DNA from: Agromyces flavus | GTDB lineage: Bacteria; Actinomycetota; Actinomycetes; Actinomycetales; Microbacteriaceae | DNA: 64,000 nt | Reading direction: 5' to 3' | Assembly (NCBI RefSeq): GCF_900104685.1 | Contig: NZ_LT629755.1 | Span: forward strand, 2,418,001-2,482,000 | Shown here: in pieces, positions 62,698-64,000 of the stretch | Layout of the letters: each line of letters opens with the position of its first letter | Numbering within the stretch: position 1 is the stretch's first letter | The notes under the pieces: model-generated | Seen by the model: only the letters and a program-made list of their open reading frames with translations | The model's database searches: none | What the model was told of the DNA's origin: nothing | Translations under genes and position numbers: made by a program

Positions 62698-62725
62698 TGG
62701 CGGGCGGCCTCCGGGTCGCCCGCCA
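62698..62725 (+). terminator. Terminator of the LAETG surface-protein gene
   Basis: TGGCGGGCG (62698-62706) / CGCCCGCCA (62717-62725), 10-nt loop, 16 bp after the stop. Confidence 0.7.
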
Positions 62726-62783
62726 TTCGCGTGCGCGCGCACGTGCGCCCGCCCGTCCGCTCCATATTCAACGCAGGTGCGGA

Positions 62784-62807
62784 GGTGTGTCGCGCCCGCG
62801 ACACACC
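62784..62807. repeat. Hairpin in the intergenic hairpin cluster
   Basis: GGTGTGTCGC (62784-62793) / GCGACACACC (62798-62807), 4-nt loop. Perfect stem between convergent genes; may be an extra terminator. Confidence 0.55.
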
Positions 62808-62826
62808 GCGCCGGCCGGCGACACGC

Positions 62827-62884
62827 CGAGGGCGGATGCCTCGCGACATCCGCCCTCGTCGATGCGGATGCCGCGGCATCCGCA
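62827..62884. terminator. Tandem GGCGGATG-core hairpins at the end of the ABC permease operon
   Basis: CGAGGGCGGATG (62827-62838) / CATCCGCCCTCG (62847-62858) and, directly after, a perfect 22-bp palindrome at 62863-62884 with core GCCGCGGC. They lie 6-63 bp past the stop of the minus-strand permease and back onto the convergent surface-protein gene. Confidence 0.75.
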
Positions 62885-62889
62885 GGTGG

Positions 62890-63882
62890 TCAGCCCTTCG
62901 TCGCGCCCGCCAGGAGACCGCGCACGAAGTAGCGCTGCAGCGCGAAGAACACGATCAGCGGGATGACGATCGAGATGAACGCCGAGGCCGTCAGGAGCTG
63001 CCAGTCCTGGCCTCTCGTTCCGACGAGCTCGGCCAATCGTTGGGTGAGTGGTGCGACGTCCTGTGTGCCGCCCGAGAAGATCAGCGCCACCAGCAGGTCG
63101 TTCCACACCCAGATGAACTGGAAGATCGCGAACGATGCGAGCGCAGGCGTCGCGAGCGGCAGCACGATCCGACCGAAGATCTGCCCGTGCGTCGCGCCGT
63201 CGACGCGCGCGGCCTCGATGACGTCGTTCGGGATCTCGGAGATGAAGTTGTGCAGCAGGAAGATCGCCAGCGGCAGGCCGAACATCGCGTGCGCGAGCCA
63301 CACCGGGGCGTAGTTCTGCTCGGGGATGATCGGCACCACATCGTGCAGCCAGGCCTGCATCGGCCGGAGCCAGGTCGAGAACGTCTGCAGCAGCGGCACG
63401 AGCGCCATCTGCAGCGGCACGATCTGGAGCGCGAACACGAAGATGAAGAGCCAGTTGACCCACTTGAACTTGATCCACGCGAAGGCGTAGGCCGCCATCG
63501 AGGCGAACACGAGCGTGATGAGTGTGCCGAGCAGGGCGATCGCGATGGAGTTCACGATGTACGCGCCGAGCTGCGGCGACGATGACGACGTCGAGAGCAG
63601 GACGTCGCGGTAGTTGTCGAGCGTGAGCCCGGGGTTCGCGAAGAACGTCCACCAACCGGTCGTGCGGATCAGCTCGGCCGGCCGGAACGACGAGAGGAAC
63701 AGGCCGAACGTCGGAATGGTCCAGAGTACGGCGATGATGAGCGAGGCGATCGTCGCGGTGCGCGACGTCAGGCGCTTCTTGACCCGCGCCGCCTTGGGCT
63801 CGCCGTACTCGGCCTGCTCGGCGGCCTCGATCGAGCCGAGGTCCTTGCCGACCGGAAGATCGGCGGGTGCGACGCTGCTCAT
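62890..63882 (-). CDS. Carbohydrate ABC transporter permease, MalG type
   Basis: 330 aa. A ~45-residue acidic/basic N-terminus, then six helices. EAA loop VIEAARVDGATHGQIFGRIV at about residues 220-240. C-terminal QRYFVRGLLAGATKG is the usual MalG end. The ATG overlaps the stop of the upstream permease (ATGA). Third MalFG-type importer in the window; substrate not known (alpha-glucosides are common for this subtype). Confidence 0.92.
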   Translation of the reverse strand: MSSVAPADLPVGKDLGSIEAAEQAEYGEPKAARVKKRLTSRTATIASLIIAVLWTIPTFGLFLSSFRPAELIRTTGWWTFFANPGLTLDNYRDVLLSTSSSSPQLGAYIVNSIAIALLGTLITLVFASMAAYAFAWIKFKWVNWLFIFVFALQIVPLQMALVPLLQTFSTWLRPMQAWLHDVVPIIPEQNYAPVWLAHAMFGLPLAIFLLHNFISEIPNDVIEAARVDGATHGQIFGRIVLPLATPALASFAIFQFIWVWNDLLVALIFSGGTQDVAPLTQRLAELVGTRGQDWQLLTASAFISIVIPLIVFFALQRYFVRGLLAGATKG

Positions 63883-64000
63883 CGGATCTCCCTCTGCTTC
63901 CTCAGGACGTTGACGTTGTAGACGACGATGGGCAGGACCAGGATGAACAGGATCAGCGCGAGCGCGGATCCGCGCCCGACCTCGCTCGCCCGGAACGCCT
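63879..64000 (-). CDS. Carbohydrate ABC transporter permease, MalF type (C-terminal fragment)
   Basis: Only the last 40 codons are inside the window: AFRASEVGRGSALALILFIL, followed by LPIVVYNVNVLRKQREIR and the stop. This is the last transmembrane helix and basic tail of a MalF-type permease, coupled by ATGA overlap to 62890..63882. The gene continues past the right edge. Confidence 0.85.
   Translation of the reverse strand, partial: AFRASEVGRGSALALILFILVLPIVVYNVNVLRKQREIR

Overview
The window is very GC-rich with strong G/C bias at third codon positions. It carries a class Ib ribonucleotide reductase operon, LacI/GntR-controlled sugar ABC operons, proteins with LPXTG-type sorting tails and many GTG/TTG starts joined by 4-base stop/start overlaps. 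Together these suggest a high-GC actinobacterium, most likely a Microbacteriaceae (Agromyces/Microbacterium-like) chromosome; the genus is inference. I see no rRNA, tRNA, CRISPR array, transposase or phage gene.

Layout. 1-7336 (minus): two back-to-back MalEFG-type carbohydrate ABC modules with a GH63/MGH1-like glycosidase between them, behind one promoter with a GntR-like palindrome; the last permease runs off the left edge. 7497-16386: a lipoprotein, a GntR-LacI chimeric regulator, a luciferase-like oxidoreductase, an alpha/beta hydrolase divergent from a GntR regulator, a DUF488 pair, an AraC-GyrI regulator whose C-terminus looks frameshifted, 6-phosphogluconate dehydrogenase, and an ArsR/AHSA1 pair. 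16549-20481 (minus): nrdHIEF behind two NrdR boxes. 21136-23877: hydrolase, membrane protein, and an FMN reductase divergent from a leaderless MarR gene.

24139-45587 is the sugar-import core: a YtfQRT-YjfF-like ABC operon with its LacI regulator; an epimerase; a PASTA membrane protein with an unknown partner; a DNA-glycosylase-like protein and a VOC protein; then an L-arabinose region of araB-araA-lacI and araD-chvE-gguA-gguB, with a third LacI gene. The promoters can be read with their operators: GTTAGCGCTAAC twice at araB, TGTGACCGTCACA twice at the third lacI with a variant at araD, and a GAGCGCTC-centred palindrome at the ytfQ-like gene. 45682-57644: MFS transporter, aldo/keto reductase, APC permease with a cyclase-family hydrolase, an SPFH protein, transsulfuration genes (cystathionine gamma-synthase, CBS-domain cystathionine beta-synthase), a DUF3105/DUF305 pair and an ABC exporter. 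57771-62681: two related sortase-substrate proteins (LPATG and LAETG tails, three similar repeats each) flanking a LuxR-type regulator. 62890-64000 (minus): the start of another MalFG-type ABC operon cut by the right edge.

The most unusual content is the paralogous surface-protein/LuxR trio, paired palindromic elements (GAGGTGACGCGAA arms) at the 3' ends of two LacI genes, a recurring terminator core (GGCGGATG/CATCCGCC), hairpins placed directly after binding-protein genes, and regulator genes whose promoters predict leaderless mRNAs.
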